Origin: JAWLDB01 sp041686915
GTDB taxonomy: Bacteria; Bacillota; UBA994; UBA5500
Assembly: GCA_041686915.1 (NCBI GenBank)
Contig: JAWLDB010000041.1
Location: forward strand, 1-16,095
Length of the DNA: 16,095 nt
Direction of reading: 5' to 3'
The translations under genes and the position numbers were made by a program. Within the stretch, counting starts at the first letter, position 1. Every line of letters starts with the position of its first letter. The notes beneath the pieces were generated by a model. The model worked only from the letters and a program-made list of their open reading frames with translations. It had not been told where the DNA came from and made no database searches. Positions 6,117-12,829 of the stretch are shown piece after piece.

Positions 6117-7958
6117 TCACTCCTTCGCCAAGCGCGTCTGAGCAGGAAGATGCTGGCACGCTCCACACACCGGGCAGTGGTCAAGCCTGCAGTCGGGGGT
6201 GATGGCACCGGCAAGCGCCAACTCACGCTCTTTCCACAGGAAATCCTTTTCAAGCCCAGGAGAGAGGTGGTCCCACGGCATGATTTCTGCCCTACTACGT
6301 TCACGATTGGCATAGAAGGTCGGGTCAGTCTCACAGTCTGCGAATGCCTGCATCCAGCGACCATAGGAGAAGTGTTCTGACCAACCGTCAAACTTGCAAC
6401 CAAGCTCGTGGGCACGCAACAACACTGTGCCGAGCCTGCGGTCACCGCGGGCAAAGACTGCTTCCAGGAAACTCAGGTCAGCATCGTGATACTTATATGT
6501 GATATTGCGCTCCCTGTACAGCAAGTCTCGCAGATGGCGCTGTTTCTTTTCCAGGTCATGCATTGAGTCCTGAGGATCCCATTGGAAGGGGGTCCAAGGC
6601 TTGGGAACAAAAGAAGATGTGCTGACGGTTACCTTCATTGCCTTCTTCTCGTTACTGCCGCGAGCACGAGGCCATACTGCCTTACGGGCGAGGTCATAAA
6701 TTCCCTCAATATCATCCCAGTTCTCCGTAGGTAACCCAATCATGAAATATAGCTTGACGCTCTGCCAGCCCGCCTCTTGCGCACCGTTGATGGCCGCCAG
6801 GAAATCATCTTCGGTAACTTGCTTGTTAATTACATCGCGCAACCGTTGGCTACCTGCTTCCGGAGCTAGAGTTAAGCCACTGCGTTTGCCAGCGTGTACC
6901 TGCTTGGCGAGCTCTACGGAAAATGAATCTGCCCGCAGAGACGGTAGGGAAACGCTAACTCCTTCGCAACCGATCTTATCCAACAATTCTCCTAACAGGT
7001 TCTCCAGGTCGCTATAATCCATAGTGCTGAGAGACATCAGAGAGACCTCATTATGGCCACTCGCCTTAAGGGCCTCCTGCGCCAACCCCAACAGTTCTTC
7101 CCGCGTTCTCTCGCGCACCGGCCGGTAAATCATGCCGGCCTGGCAGAAGCGACAACCCCGGGTACAACCACGGAAGATCTCCAACATCAAACGATCATGC
7201 ACTGTACCCATGTATGGCACTACCGGTGAAGTAGGGTAGTATTCGGGTTTCAGGAAGTCAACTACCCGTTTCCGCACGCTGGCAGGCGCTCCCTGCGTCG
7301 CTTCCACTGCCGCGATGCAACCGTCGTCCTGATACGCGACTTGATAAAACGCCGGTACATAGACGCCGGCAATTCGGCTGAGCGCTTCCAAAGTCTCCTT
7401 GCGGCTGGCGCCTGCCGCCTTACAGCCTTTGCAGACCTGAATAACCTCTTCCAGGGATTCCTCTGCCTCACCAAGCACAACAAAGTCGAGGAAGTCTGCC
7501 AAAGGCTCAGGATTATAGGCGCAGGGCCCACCAGCCATGACCAAAGGGTGCTCGGCTGTCCGCTCACTGGCTAGCAGTGGGATACCCGCCAGTTCGAGCA
7601 TATTAAGTATGTTGGTGTAGCTCATCTCATACTGGAGAGTAAAACCGAGCAAATCAAAATCACGGACAGGCTTCCCACTCTCAAGCGCAAACAAGGGAAG
7701 GCCTGCCCGACGCATCTCTGCTTCCATATCGATCCAAGGTGCGAACACTCGCTCTGCCACAGCATCCATGCGTTTGTTAGCGATGTGGTAGAGTATTTGC
7801 AGGCCAAGATGGGACATAGCAACTTCATAGACATCTGGAAAAGCCAAACCAATGGTAACTAGGCCGTCATGATCCTTATGTACTGCATTCCACTCATTGC
7901 CTAAATATCTGGCGGGCTTCTCCACCCGCGGAAGCACTCGCTCAATCTGTTCGCGCAA
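6117..7958 (-). CDS. B12-binding-like radical SAM protein, TIGR03960 family
   Basis: Radical SAM enzyme of unknown substrate. The 613-residue protein has an N-terminal B12-binding-like Rossmann region (about 30-170, with F-P-D-V-Y-E and M-A-G-G-P), then the radical SAM core with C265-x3-C269-x2-C272 (G-C-T-R-G-C-R-F-C-Q-A-G) that binds the SAM-cleaving 4Fe-4S cluster. A C-terminal cysteine group (C590, C595, C598, C601) could hold a second cluster. Whether cobalamin is really bound is not shown: I see no clear DxHxxG motif. The start is TTG at 7958, chosen because GAGGAGGATATAAGC precedes it and no ATG competes. It is the first gene of a three-gene set with DUF2344 and rng, behind its own TATAAT promoter. 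Confidence 0.92.
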   Translation of the reverse strand: MREQIERVLPRVEKPARYLGNEWNAVHKDHDGLVTIGLAFPDVYEVAMSHLGLQILYHIANKRMDAVAERVFAPWIDMEAEMRRAGLPLFALESGKPVRDFDLLGFTLQYEMSYTNILNMLELAGIPLLASERTAEHPLVMAGGPCAYNPEPLADFLDFVVLGEAEESLEEVIQVCKGCKAAGASRKETLEALSRIAGVYVPAFYQVAYQDDGCIAAVEATQGAPASVRKRVVDFLKPEYYPTSPVVPYMGTVHDRLMLEIFRGCTRGCRFCQAGMIYRPVRERTREELLGLAQEALKASGHNEVSLMSLSTMDYSDLENLLGELLDKIGCEGVSVSLPSLRADSFSVELAKQVHAGKRSGLTLAPEAGSQRLRDVINKQVTEDDFLAAINGAQEAGWQSVKLYFMIGLPTENWDDIEGIYDLARKAVWPRARGSNEKKAMKVTVSTSSFVPKPWTPFQWDPQDSMHDLEKKQRHLRDLLYRERNITYKYHDADLSFLEAVFARGDRRLGTVLLRAHELGCKFDGWSEHFSYGRWMQAFADCETDPTFYANRERSRAEIMPWDHLSPGLEKDFLWKERELALAGAITPDCRLDHCPVCGACQHLPAQTRLAKE

Positions 7959-7984
7959 GCTTATATCCTCCTCAACACAGTCGG

Positions 7985-8036
7985 TGCCCGATCGCTACAC
8001 CTGGAGTTGCCCAAGGGAAGGCATAATCCAGGGGCA
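7985..8036 (-). promoter_or_regulatory. Structured 5' leader of the radical SAM operon
   Basis: The roughly 78-nt leader between the promoter at 8043-8071 and the TTG start can fold. CCTGGA (8032-8027) pairs perfectly with TCCAGG (8005-8000), enclosing a shorter TGCC/GGCA stem. Flanking TGCC (8036-8033) and GGCA (7988-7985) can close an outer helix. It does not match a riboswitch class I recognise. Confidence 0.3.
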
Positions 8037-8042
8037 TCTAAT

Positions 8043-8071
8043 ATTATAACCCACCCTTCCGCGAATTTACA
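8043..8071 (-). promoter_or_regulatory. Candidate sigma-A promoter for the radical SAM-DUF2344-rng operon
   Basis: A perfect TATAAT -10 (8048-8043 on the minus strand) lies in the 123-bp gap after spoIVFB. At 17-base spacing the -35 is only TGTAAA (3/6). The perfect -10 in an intergenic gap, with a strong ribosome binding site downstream, makes a promoter likely despite the poor -35. Confidence 0.6.
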
Positions 8072-8081
8072 GTTAATGCGC

Positions 8082-8975
8082 CTAACGCAATAATGTGCGG
8101 ATCCGGATTTCCGTGCCGTGTTGCAGCATCTCCTCCAGTAGCTGCTGTTCCGTCAGAATACCGATCAGGCTGCCGTGTCTATCGATTACGTAGAACAGGT
8201 GGTACTTGCGCGGAGTAAACAAAGAGAGCACTTCATTGCCTGTACAATCGGTGGAGACTACCAACGGGACTGTTTGCATGCGCCCATTAATGGCCAACTC
8301 ACGCTGCTTGCTACTCAAGTACGTAAGCAGCTGGTACATGCTCTGCTCTCGCATGTGGTGAGATGCGATATAGAGGAAGATGGCCAGTACTAACAAGTGT
8401 AGATTAAGGATGCCAAAGAACAGCAACGCACAACCCAGCAGAAAGAATACCACTCCCAGTGCTTTGCTGATGCGTACAGCGCGTACAGTTCCTGTCTTAT
8501 ATCCGTGCTGCTGTACCAGGCGCGCACGGAATATGCGTCCCCCATCTAGCGGCAGCGCCGGCAGCAGGTTGAAAACTGCCAGCATGATATTTACTTGTAT
8601 CAGAAAGGTTAGCAGCTTCGAGTGGGTTGGCAAGAAGCCTTGAAGCGTGACGGCTGCGCCTATTACCAGCAGGCTGGTCCAGGGACCTGCCAGTGCAATG
8701 CGTATCTCACTCTCCGGATCCATGCCTATCGATTCCCCTAACCTGGCCACGCCTCCAAACGGCAGTAGGGTAATGTCCTTTGGCTCATAGCCAAGAGCAC
8801 TGGCTGTTGAGATGTGCCCCAGCTCATGAACCAAGACAGAGGCAAAGGCCAATACCCCTTCCAGTAGTTGACCTGTTACAGCCCAGATTACCAAGGGCAA
8901 TAAAAAAAGATAGTGAACCCGCAGGTTCACCCCTAAAACACGACCTAAATGCATACTCTGAGCCCCCCGACTCAT
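8082..8975 (-). CDS. spoIVFB: SpoIVFB-like M50 intramembrane metalloprotease
   Basis: Site-2-type protease that, in B. subtilis, cuts pro-sigma-K in the mother-cell membrane around the forespore. The 297-residue protein has H50-E-L-G-H54 inside a membrane helix and N-L-L-P-A-L-P-L-D144-G-G supplying the third zinc ligand, plus the L-L-P-F-G-G loop (71-75). Hydrophobic segments lie near 22-48, 99-113, 122-140 and 168-202. The C-terminal 70 residues (about 228-297) form a CBS-like domain, in B. subtilis an ATP-responsive control region. Its ATG overlaps the stop of the M23 gene (ATGA), so the two are translationally coupled. The ATG seven codons later has a better GGGGGG ribosome binding site and is a possible alternative. 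Position and partner both match spoIVFAB. Confidence 0.9.
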   Translation of the reverse strand: MSRGAQSMHLGRVLGVNLRVHYLFLLPLVIWAVTGQLLEGVLAFASVLVHELGHISTASALGYEPKDITLLPFGGVARLGESIGMDPESEIRIALAGPWTSLLVIGAAVTLQGFLPTHSKLLTFLIQVNIMLAVFNLLPALPLDGGRIFRARLVQQHGYKTGTVRAVRISKALGVVFFLLGCALLFFGILNLHLLVLAIFLYIASHHMREQSMYQLLTYLSSKQRELAINGRMQTVPLVVSTDCTGNEVLSLFTPRKYHLFYVIDRHGSLIGILTEQQLLEEMLQHGTEIRIRTLLR

Positions 8976-9694
8976 CGGTCGATAGGCTTGAGCTTTGTTA
9001 CAGGGTCCACCGGCTCGTTATGCAGCAAGACCTCAAAATGCAGGTGTACGTCATTGGTTATACCGGTTTGGCCTGCTTGCCCTATGACCTCTCCTCTGTC
9101 AACTGTTTGACCCGCCTGCACTACTACTTGACCCAAGTGAGCGTACTTAGTGACCAGGCCATCGCCATGGTCAAGGACAACGAACAAACCTAAGCTTGCA
9201 TCTTCCTCGACTTGAATGACAGTACCGCTCCTTGCAGCAGCGACAGGATCGCCTAAGGCGCACTTAATGTCGATACCGTAATGCATGTGCAGCTGACCGG
9301 TAACCGGGTGGTATCTGTATGCGTGCGCAGAAGAGATTGACCCCGAACAAGGATAAGATAGGGCATCGTCGTCTGCGCGGGTTAGCCGTGCCCATACTGC
9401 CTGAATGCGTGCATAGCTTGGCTGCCAGTCCATCCAAGCAGCCATTCTGGTCCCTTCCGCTGCTCCCGGAACGAAGCAATACGACAGGTAGGTTCTACCC
9501 TTTTCCGCCCAGTCAAACGGCAGAATGGACAGGCTACCCACCAGGGCTACAATCAGTAAGCTGATGATCCAGCGGCTAAGGATAGTTATCGTTACACCAG
9601 CTGGAGCCGTCTTGTGCCAATTGTTACGTTTGCTGGACCTGTAAGTCCGCTTTCTGTTGTTCCGATTGCGATCCCAACCTGCCAAGGCTGCCAC
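8972..9694 (-). CDS. spoIVFA: SpoIVFA-like membrane-anchored LytM/M23 protein
   Basis: In B. subtilis, SpoIVFA anchors and, with BofA, restrains the SpoIVFB protease between the two forespore membranes. This 240-residue protein has a strongly basic cytoplasmic N-terminus (9-27), one membrane span (about 38-58) and a C-terminal LytM/M23 domain (about 115-228). The zinc and catalytic residues of active M23 peptidases are all present: H138-x3-D142, H186, and H217-L-H219-F. It may therefore be an active peptidoglycan endopeptidase rather than only a scaffold. The GTG at 9694 is the first start after an in-frame stop and has GGGAAG upstream. The call rests on position before spoIVFB and the ATGA overlap; a generic M23 peptidase is the alternative. 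Confidence 0.82.
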   Translation of the reverse strand: MAALAGWDRNRNNRKRTYRSSKRNNWHKTAPAGVTITILSRWIISLLIVALVGSLSILPFDWAEKGRTYLSYCFVPGAAEGTRMAAWMDWQPSYARIQAVWARLTRADDDALSYPCSGSISSAHAYRYHPVTGQLHMHYGIDIKCALGDPVAAARSGTVIQVEEDASLGLFVVLDHGDGLVTKYAHLGQVVVQAGQTVDRGEVIGQAGQTGITNDVHLHFEVLLHNEPVDPVTKLKPIDR

Positions 9695-9708
9695 CCCGCT
9701 TCCCTAAT

Positions 9709-9728
9709 TAGAACAAGCTCTTGTTCAT
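9709..9728. promoter_or_regulatory. Two abutting SpoIIID-like sites at the spoIVFA start region
   Basis: TAGAACAAGC (9709-9718, plus strand) fits the B. subtilis SpoIIID consensus WWRRACARNY at all ten positions. ATGAACAAGA (9728-9719, minus strand) fits nine of ten. Together they make the inverted repeat GAACAAG-CT-CTTGTTC over the predicted start of the spoIVFA transcript. The motif is degenerate (about 1 in 4,000 positions by chance), so location is the main support. Confidence 0.35.
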
Positions 9729-9730
9729 CT

Positions 9731-9761
9731 AATGTATATGGACGAGGTGTATTAGATATGC
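9731..9761 (-). promoter_or_regulatory. Candidate sigma-E (mother-cell) promoter of spoIVFA-spoIVFB
   Basis: On the minus strand, GCATATCT (9761-9754) matches the sigma-E -35 form GHATANNT fully. TATACATT (9738-9731) matches the -10 form CATACAHT at seven of eight positions. The spacing is 15 bases, about that of known sigma-E promoters. It lies in the 87-bp rodA-spoIVFA gap, where no sigma-A promoter is evident. B. subtilis spoIVFAB is sigma-E controlled. Confidence 0.45.
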
Positions 9762-9781
9762 CACTAGCAGGCCGTATGCAG

Positions 9782-10891
9782 TTAGAACAATATCTTGTGC
9801 CTTCTCATACCTACATTCAGCACCAAAGCCATGGCTGCAGTAAACGTCAGGTAGGAGCTACCCCCATAAGTGATAAAGGGCAGCGGGAGACCGGTAACAG
9901 GCATGACACCGGCTGTCATACCGACGTTTATGACTATCTGGAACAGCATCAGTACTATTACGCCTACAGTCATATTGCGACCAAACGCGTCCTTTGCATT
10001 CAGCGCTATGGTGACCATGCGCAACAGCATGAAGGCAAAGGCTCCGATGACCAGGGTTGCGCCGATGAAGCCGAACTCCTCACCAATCACTGCAAAGATG
10101 AAGTCGGTGTGTTGTTCCGGGAGGAAATTGTTGACGTTCTGAGTACCGCGCATCCATCCTTGCCCAAGGAAACCACCAGAGCCAATGGCGATGATGGACT
10201 GGATGATTTGATAACCTCCTTTGGAGCGAAAGGCAGGTGACTCAGGGTTTAGAAAAACCAGCAAGCGGTCTCGCTGATACCCCTTAAGACCAAAAAACCA
10301 AACAGCAGGAGAAGCAGCTATACCCGCTGCCATCATCCCGGCTAGAAACTTGAGCGGGGTTCCAGCAGCATAGAGTATGCCAAAGAACACGACGATGAAA
10401 ACCAATGAGGTGCCAAGGTCAGGCTGGATCAGGATCAGCCCCATTGGGATGGCGACTACCAACCCAGCCCAGATTAAATCCTTTAAGCTCTTAATCTGCC
10501 CCTGATGTTCCATGTAGTGTGCAAACACTATGATGATTATTACCTTGGCAAACTCCGACGGCTGTAGCGGAAACCCACCTATCGGAATCCACCGTTGGGC
10601 ACCGCCCCGGGTCACGCCGACGGCCAGCACTGCGACCAATAACCCCAGGTTGCCCAGATACATCAATCTTGTTAACTTGGTCAACGAACGATAATCAAAG
10701 AAGAGAGTCCCGATTATAAACAGGTTACCTGCCAAAATCCAAATCAGCTGTCGCTTGGCGTAGTACAGCTCGTCACCAGGTATCTCTGCCGCGCCAGCGC
10801 TACGAAGCACTACAACCGAAAACAAGGAGATAGCAAGCATTGTTGCCCATAATGCCCAATCAACGTTTCTCAGTAGTTTGCGGTCCAACAT
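9782..10891 (-). CDS. rodA: Rod-shape SEDS glycosyltransferase RodA
   Basis: RodA polymerises lipid II into glycan strands for side-wall elongation, paired with PBP2 (mrdA, encoded upstream at 12965-14881). The 369-residue, mostly hydrophobic protein has about ten membrane segments. SEDS hallmarks are W-I-P-I-G-G-F-P-L-Q-P-S-E (101-113), I-Q-P-D-L-G-T (155-161), P-E-Q-H-T-D-F-I-F (258-266, with D263 as the likely catalytic aspartate) and P-L-P-F-I-T-Y-G-G-S-S (336-346). The ATG at 10891 has AAGGAGGGG upstream. A terminator and candidate promoters precede it, so it can be expressed apart from minCDE; a separate sporulation-type promoter lies between it and spoIVFA. Confidence 0.96.
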   Translation of the reverse strand: MLDRKLLRNVDWALWATMLAISLFSVVVLRSAGAAEIPGDELYYAKRQLIWILAGNLFIIGTLFFDYRSLTKLTRLMYLGNLGLLVAVLAVGVTRGGAQRWIPIGGFPLQPSEFAKVIIIIVFAHYMEHQGQIKSLKDLIWAGLVVAIPMGLILIQPDLGTSLVFIVVFFGILYAAGTPLKFLAGMMAAGIAASPAVWFFGLKGYQRDRLLVFLNPESPAFRSKGGYQIIQSIIAIGSGGFLGQGWMRGTQNVNNFLPEQHTDFIFAVIGEEFGFIGATLVIGAFAFMLLRMVTIALNAKDAFGRNMTVGVIVLMLFQIVINVGMTAGVMPVTGLPLPFITYGGSSYLTFTAAMALVLNVGMRRHKILF

Positions 10892-10965
10892 GCATATCCC
10901 CTCCTTACCAGACTGATTCAGTATAAACGGTACCCCTGCTTATCTGCATTGCCGTCTATCATTTG

Positions 10966-10994
10966 ATTATAACCAATTTCTGCAGGCATAAAAA
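10966..10994 (-). promoter_or_regulatory. Candidate promoter of rodA
   Basis: A perfect TATAAT (10971-10966, minus strand) lies between the minE terminator and rodA. At 17-base spacing the -35 is TTTTTA (3/6), which is the terminator's own T-run. A second, weaker -10, TATACT (10925-10920), lies closer to the gene. At least one is likely to be functional, since the terminator would otherwise starve rodA of transcription. Confidence 0.5.
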
Positions 10995-11024
10995 GAGGGT
11001 GGGAAACACCTCTATTTCCCACCC
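10988..11024 (-). terminator. Intrinsic terminator overlapping the end of minE
   Basis: A 10-bp perfect stem (GGGTGGGAAA / TTTCCCACCC) with an 8-nt loop is followed on the minus strand by TCTTTTTA. The 5' arm is the last codons of minE and the minE stop TAG (11014-11012) is in the loop, so a ribosome at the stop would cover half of the hairpin. Confidence 0.9.
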
Positions 11025-11293
11025 AGAACTGTTGGCGCACTACGTTTCACTGACTTAATCGGAATATTGGAAATAAGAGCTGCCGTATCCTCGGACTGTT
11101 CCAAGTCCAAGGCGAATCCGGACTCATCGATCACCACGAACTCGGATATCACATCCATAATGCGCCGTTTGAGCATGTCCATCAGTTCAGGGGACAAACT
11201 GGCGCGGTCGTGAATCAGTACTAGCTGTAGCCGCTCCCTGGCCATTTCCCTACTCCCAGTGGGCTTGCCAAGCAATCGACGCAAATCAAACAT
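11012..11293 (-). CDS. minE: Cell division topological factor MinE
   Basis: MinE stimulates MinD ATPase and drives pole-to-pole Min oscillation. The 93-residue protein shows the N-terminal membrane-targeting helix (MFDLRRLLGK), the MinD-contact region (A-R-E-R-L-Q-L-V-L-I-H-D-R, 18-30) and the dimerisation domain (E-L-M-D-M-L-K-R onward), at family length. The ATG at 11293 has AGGAGGAAGG upstream, and that Shine-Dalgarno contains the minD stop codon, so minD and minE are closely coupled. B. subtilis lacks MinE and uses DivIVA/MinJ; many Clostridia have it. Confidence 0.96.
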   Translation of the reverse strand: MFDLRRLLGKPTGSREMARERLQLVLIHDRASLSPELMDMLKRRIMDVISEFVVIDESGFALDLEQSEDTAALISNIPIKSVKRSAPTVLGGK

Positions 11294-11305
11294 AATTCCT
11301 TCCTC

Positions 11306-12106
11306 CTACGAGCTCAGTCCGACTAGCTTCTTGAGCTTGTGGAAGAACGAGCCGTCATCTGCATGGATTGTCATTGGTACATCCTCGCCCAGCAATCTGC
11401 GGCAGATGTCGCGGTAAGCGGCACCGGCCCGGGAAGATTGGTCGAGCACTGTGGGCTCGCCTCTATTGGTAGACATAACTATGCGCTCATCTTCTGGAAC
11501 GACGCCTAGCAATTTGATAGATAGCAAGTCCACGACATCCTTGATTTCCAGCATTTCACCGCGTTTGACCATTTCTGGCCGCAACCGGTTGATAATCAAA
11601 TGGTTGTTCTTGACATTATTGGCTTCCAGCAAGCCGACAACCCGGTCAGCGTCGCGCACCGAAGGAACCTCCGGATTGACAACAACTACTGCTTCATCGG
11701 CACCTGCCATAGCATTTTGAAAGCCCTGCTCAATGCCAGCCGGGCAATCAAGCAATACGAAATCAAACTCTTTTTTTAGCTGGTGAACCAAGCTGCGCAT
11801 CTGATTTGTCGAAACAGCGTTCTTGTCTTTGGTCTGCGCGGCCGGCAGCAGAAACAGACTGTCTTCAAATCTTTTATCCCGAACTAGCGCTTTGGTCAGT
11901 TCAACTTCACCAGTGACTACGTCAACGATATTATAGACTATGCGGTTCTCAAGACCCATGAAAATATCGAGGTTTCGCAAGCCAATGTCAGCATCAACCA
12001 GAGCTACCCGCTTGCCGAGAGCAGCCAGGCCAGCGCCGATGTTGGCTGTAGTGGTAGTTTTCCCTACTCCGCCCTTACCCGAGGTTATCACTATCGCCTT
12101 GCCCAT
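11306..12106 (-). CDS. minD: Septum site-determining ATPase MinD
   Basis: Membrane-cycling ParA-type ATPase that recruits MinC to the membrane and is released by MinE. The 266-residue protein has the deviant Walker A motif G-K-G-G-V-G-K-T (10-17, with signature K11 and K16), the V-D-A-D-I-G-L-R-N-L-D block (37-47), L-L-D-C-P-A-G Walker B, and a C-terminal amphipathic membrane-targeting helix (about 254-266, F-F-H-K-L-K-K-L-V-G-L). The ATG at 12106 is preceded by GAGAGGAACTAACAA. It lies between minC (28 bp) and minE (12 bp). Confidence 0.98.
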   Translation of the reverse strand: MGKAIVITSGKGGVGKTTTTANIGAGLAALGKRVALVDADIGLRNLDIFMGLENRIVYNIVDVVTGEVELTKALVRDKRFEDSLFLLPAAQTKDKNAVSTNQMRSLVHQLKKEFDFVLLDCPAGIEQGFQNAMAGADEAVVVVNPEVPSVRDADRVVGLLEANNVKNNHLIINRLRPEMVKRGEMLEIKDVVDLLSIKLLGVVPEDERIVMSTNRGEPTVLDQSSRAGAAYRDICRRLLGEDVPMTIHADDGSFFHKLKKLVGLSS

Positions 12107-12134
12107 TTGTTAGTTCCTCTCCTTCTTGCTGGTT

Positions 12135-12761
12135 CTATAGCCAAGATTGCTGATATGGCTCTACAACTATTTGGCCATTTCTTAACCTGGCAACCTCAGG
12201 GGTTGACTTCTCGCTACTGCGCCAGCCTTCCTCATCGGGCCGCCGGGCTCTGATGCCAGCAATGCTGATTTGCGTCGGCGTCAGAACCGTTGCAGCGACC
12301 AATGCGTCCTGCTTGCCTGAATAGCCGGCATGGACGGTGCCACGGACGGTGCCGAGCACCATGATGTTGCCCTCGGCGATTACTTCTGCACCTGGGTTAA
12401 CATCGCCAACCACCATTACATGCCCCTGGTGGTATATCTGTTGACCGGAACGCACTGTGCGATCGACTACCAGCGCAGACTGATTGCCTGGCTGCGTTGT
12501 CGAGCCATCTCTCGTCTGTTCCAACCGTAGTAGCTGCACGCCATCATGCTGCTTAAGCACCTTGCGCACTTCTTCTACTTGTTCTGTTGAAAGCGAACGC
12601 TTACCGGTATTGATCACAATGCGCGCCCCTTGGAAGAAATGCCTGCGGCTGGACAGCCGGTCTTCCAACGAGTGTACCACTTGCGGGAAATCGACTTCAT
12701 CATTCAGAAAGATATGTATACCTTCCCTGGTTCCTTTAAACAAAACTGCATCCTGAGGCAA
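12135..12761 (-). CDS. minC: Septum formation inhibitor MinC
   Basis: MinC blocks FtsZ assembly where MinD concentrates it. With the start used here the protein has 208 residues: an N-terminal FtsZ-inhibiting domain (about 5-85, beginning A-V-L-F-K-G-T-R-E-G), a linker with T-T-Q-P-G-N, and the C-terminal beta-helix that binds MinD, with the R104-S-G-Q107 motif and repeated G-x-V turns. I chose TTG at 12761 because GGAGGG sits 7 bases upstream and the resulting N-terminus matches family length. The upstream ATG at 12797 adds 12 hydrophobic residues, has only a weak AGGGCG site, and its A would be the last base of the predicted sigma-H -10. If no promoter exists there, the ATG start would give 220 residues. 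Confidence 0.95.
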   Translation of the reverse strand: MPQDAVLFKGTREGIHIFLNDEVDFPQVVHSLEDRLSSRRHFFQGARIVINTGKRSLSTEQVEEVRKVLKQHDGVQLLRLEQTRDGSTTQPGNQSALVVDRTVRSGQQIYHQGHVMVVGDVNPGAEVIAEGNIMVLGTVRGTVHAGYSGKQDALVAATVLTPTQISIAGIRARRPDEEGWRSSEKSTPEVARLRNGQIVVEPYQQSWL

Positions 12762-12796
12762 AACGGGTCCCTCCAAACAGAGAAGTATCCATGACA

Positions 12797-12825
12797 TATT
12801 TCGCCCTGGCCCTACCAGTTCCTGC
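12797..12825 (-). promoter_or_regulatory. Candidate sigma-H promoter of minCDE
   Basis: On the minus strand, GCAGGAACT (12825-12817) fits the sigma-H -35 RNAGGAWWW at eight of nine positions. GGCGAAATA (12805-12797) fits the -10 RNNGAATWW at eight of nine. They are 11 bases apart, within the usual 11-12. Transcription would start near 12790, about 30 nt before the TTG start of minC. Confidence 0.45.
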
Positions 12826-12829
12826 TGTT

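Noticed and set aside
9614..10240. 208-codon open frame on the plus strand
   Set aside because: It is antisense to rodA and the spoIVFA promoter region, with Cys/His-rich shadow composition and no recognisable family.
11807..11813. A second perfect TGTCGAA (Spo0A box), on the plus strand
   Set aside because: It is inside the minD coding sequence, away from any start. About two copies of a 7-mer are expected in this window by chance.
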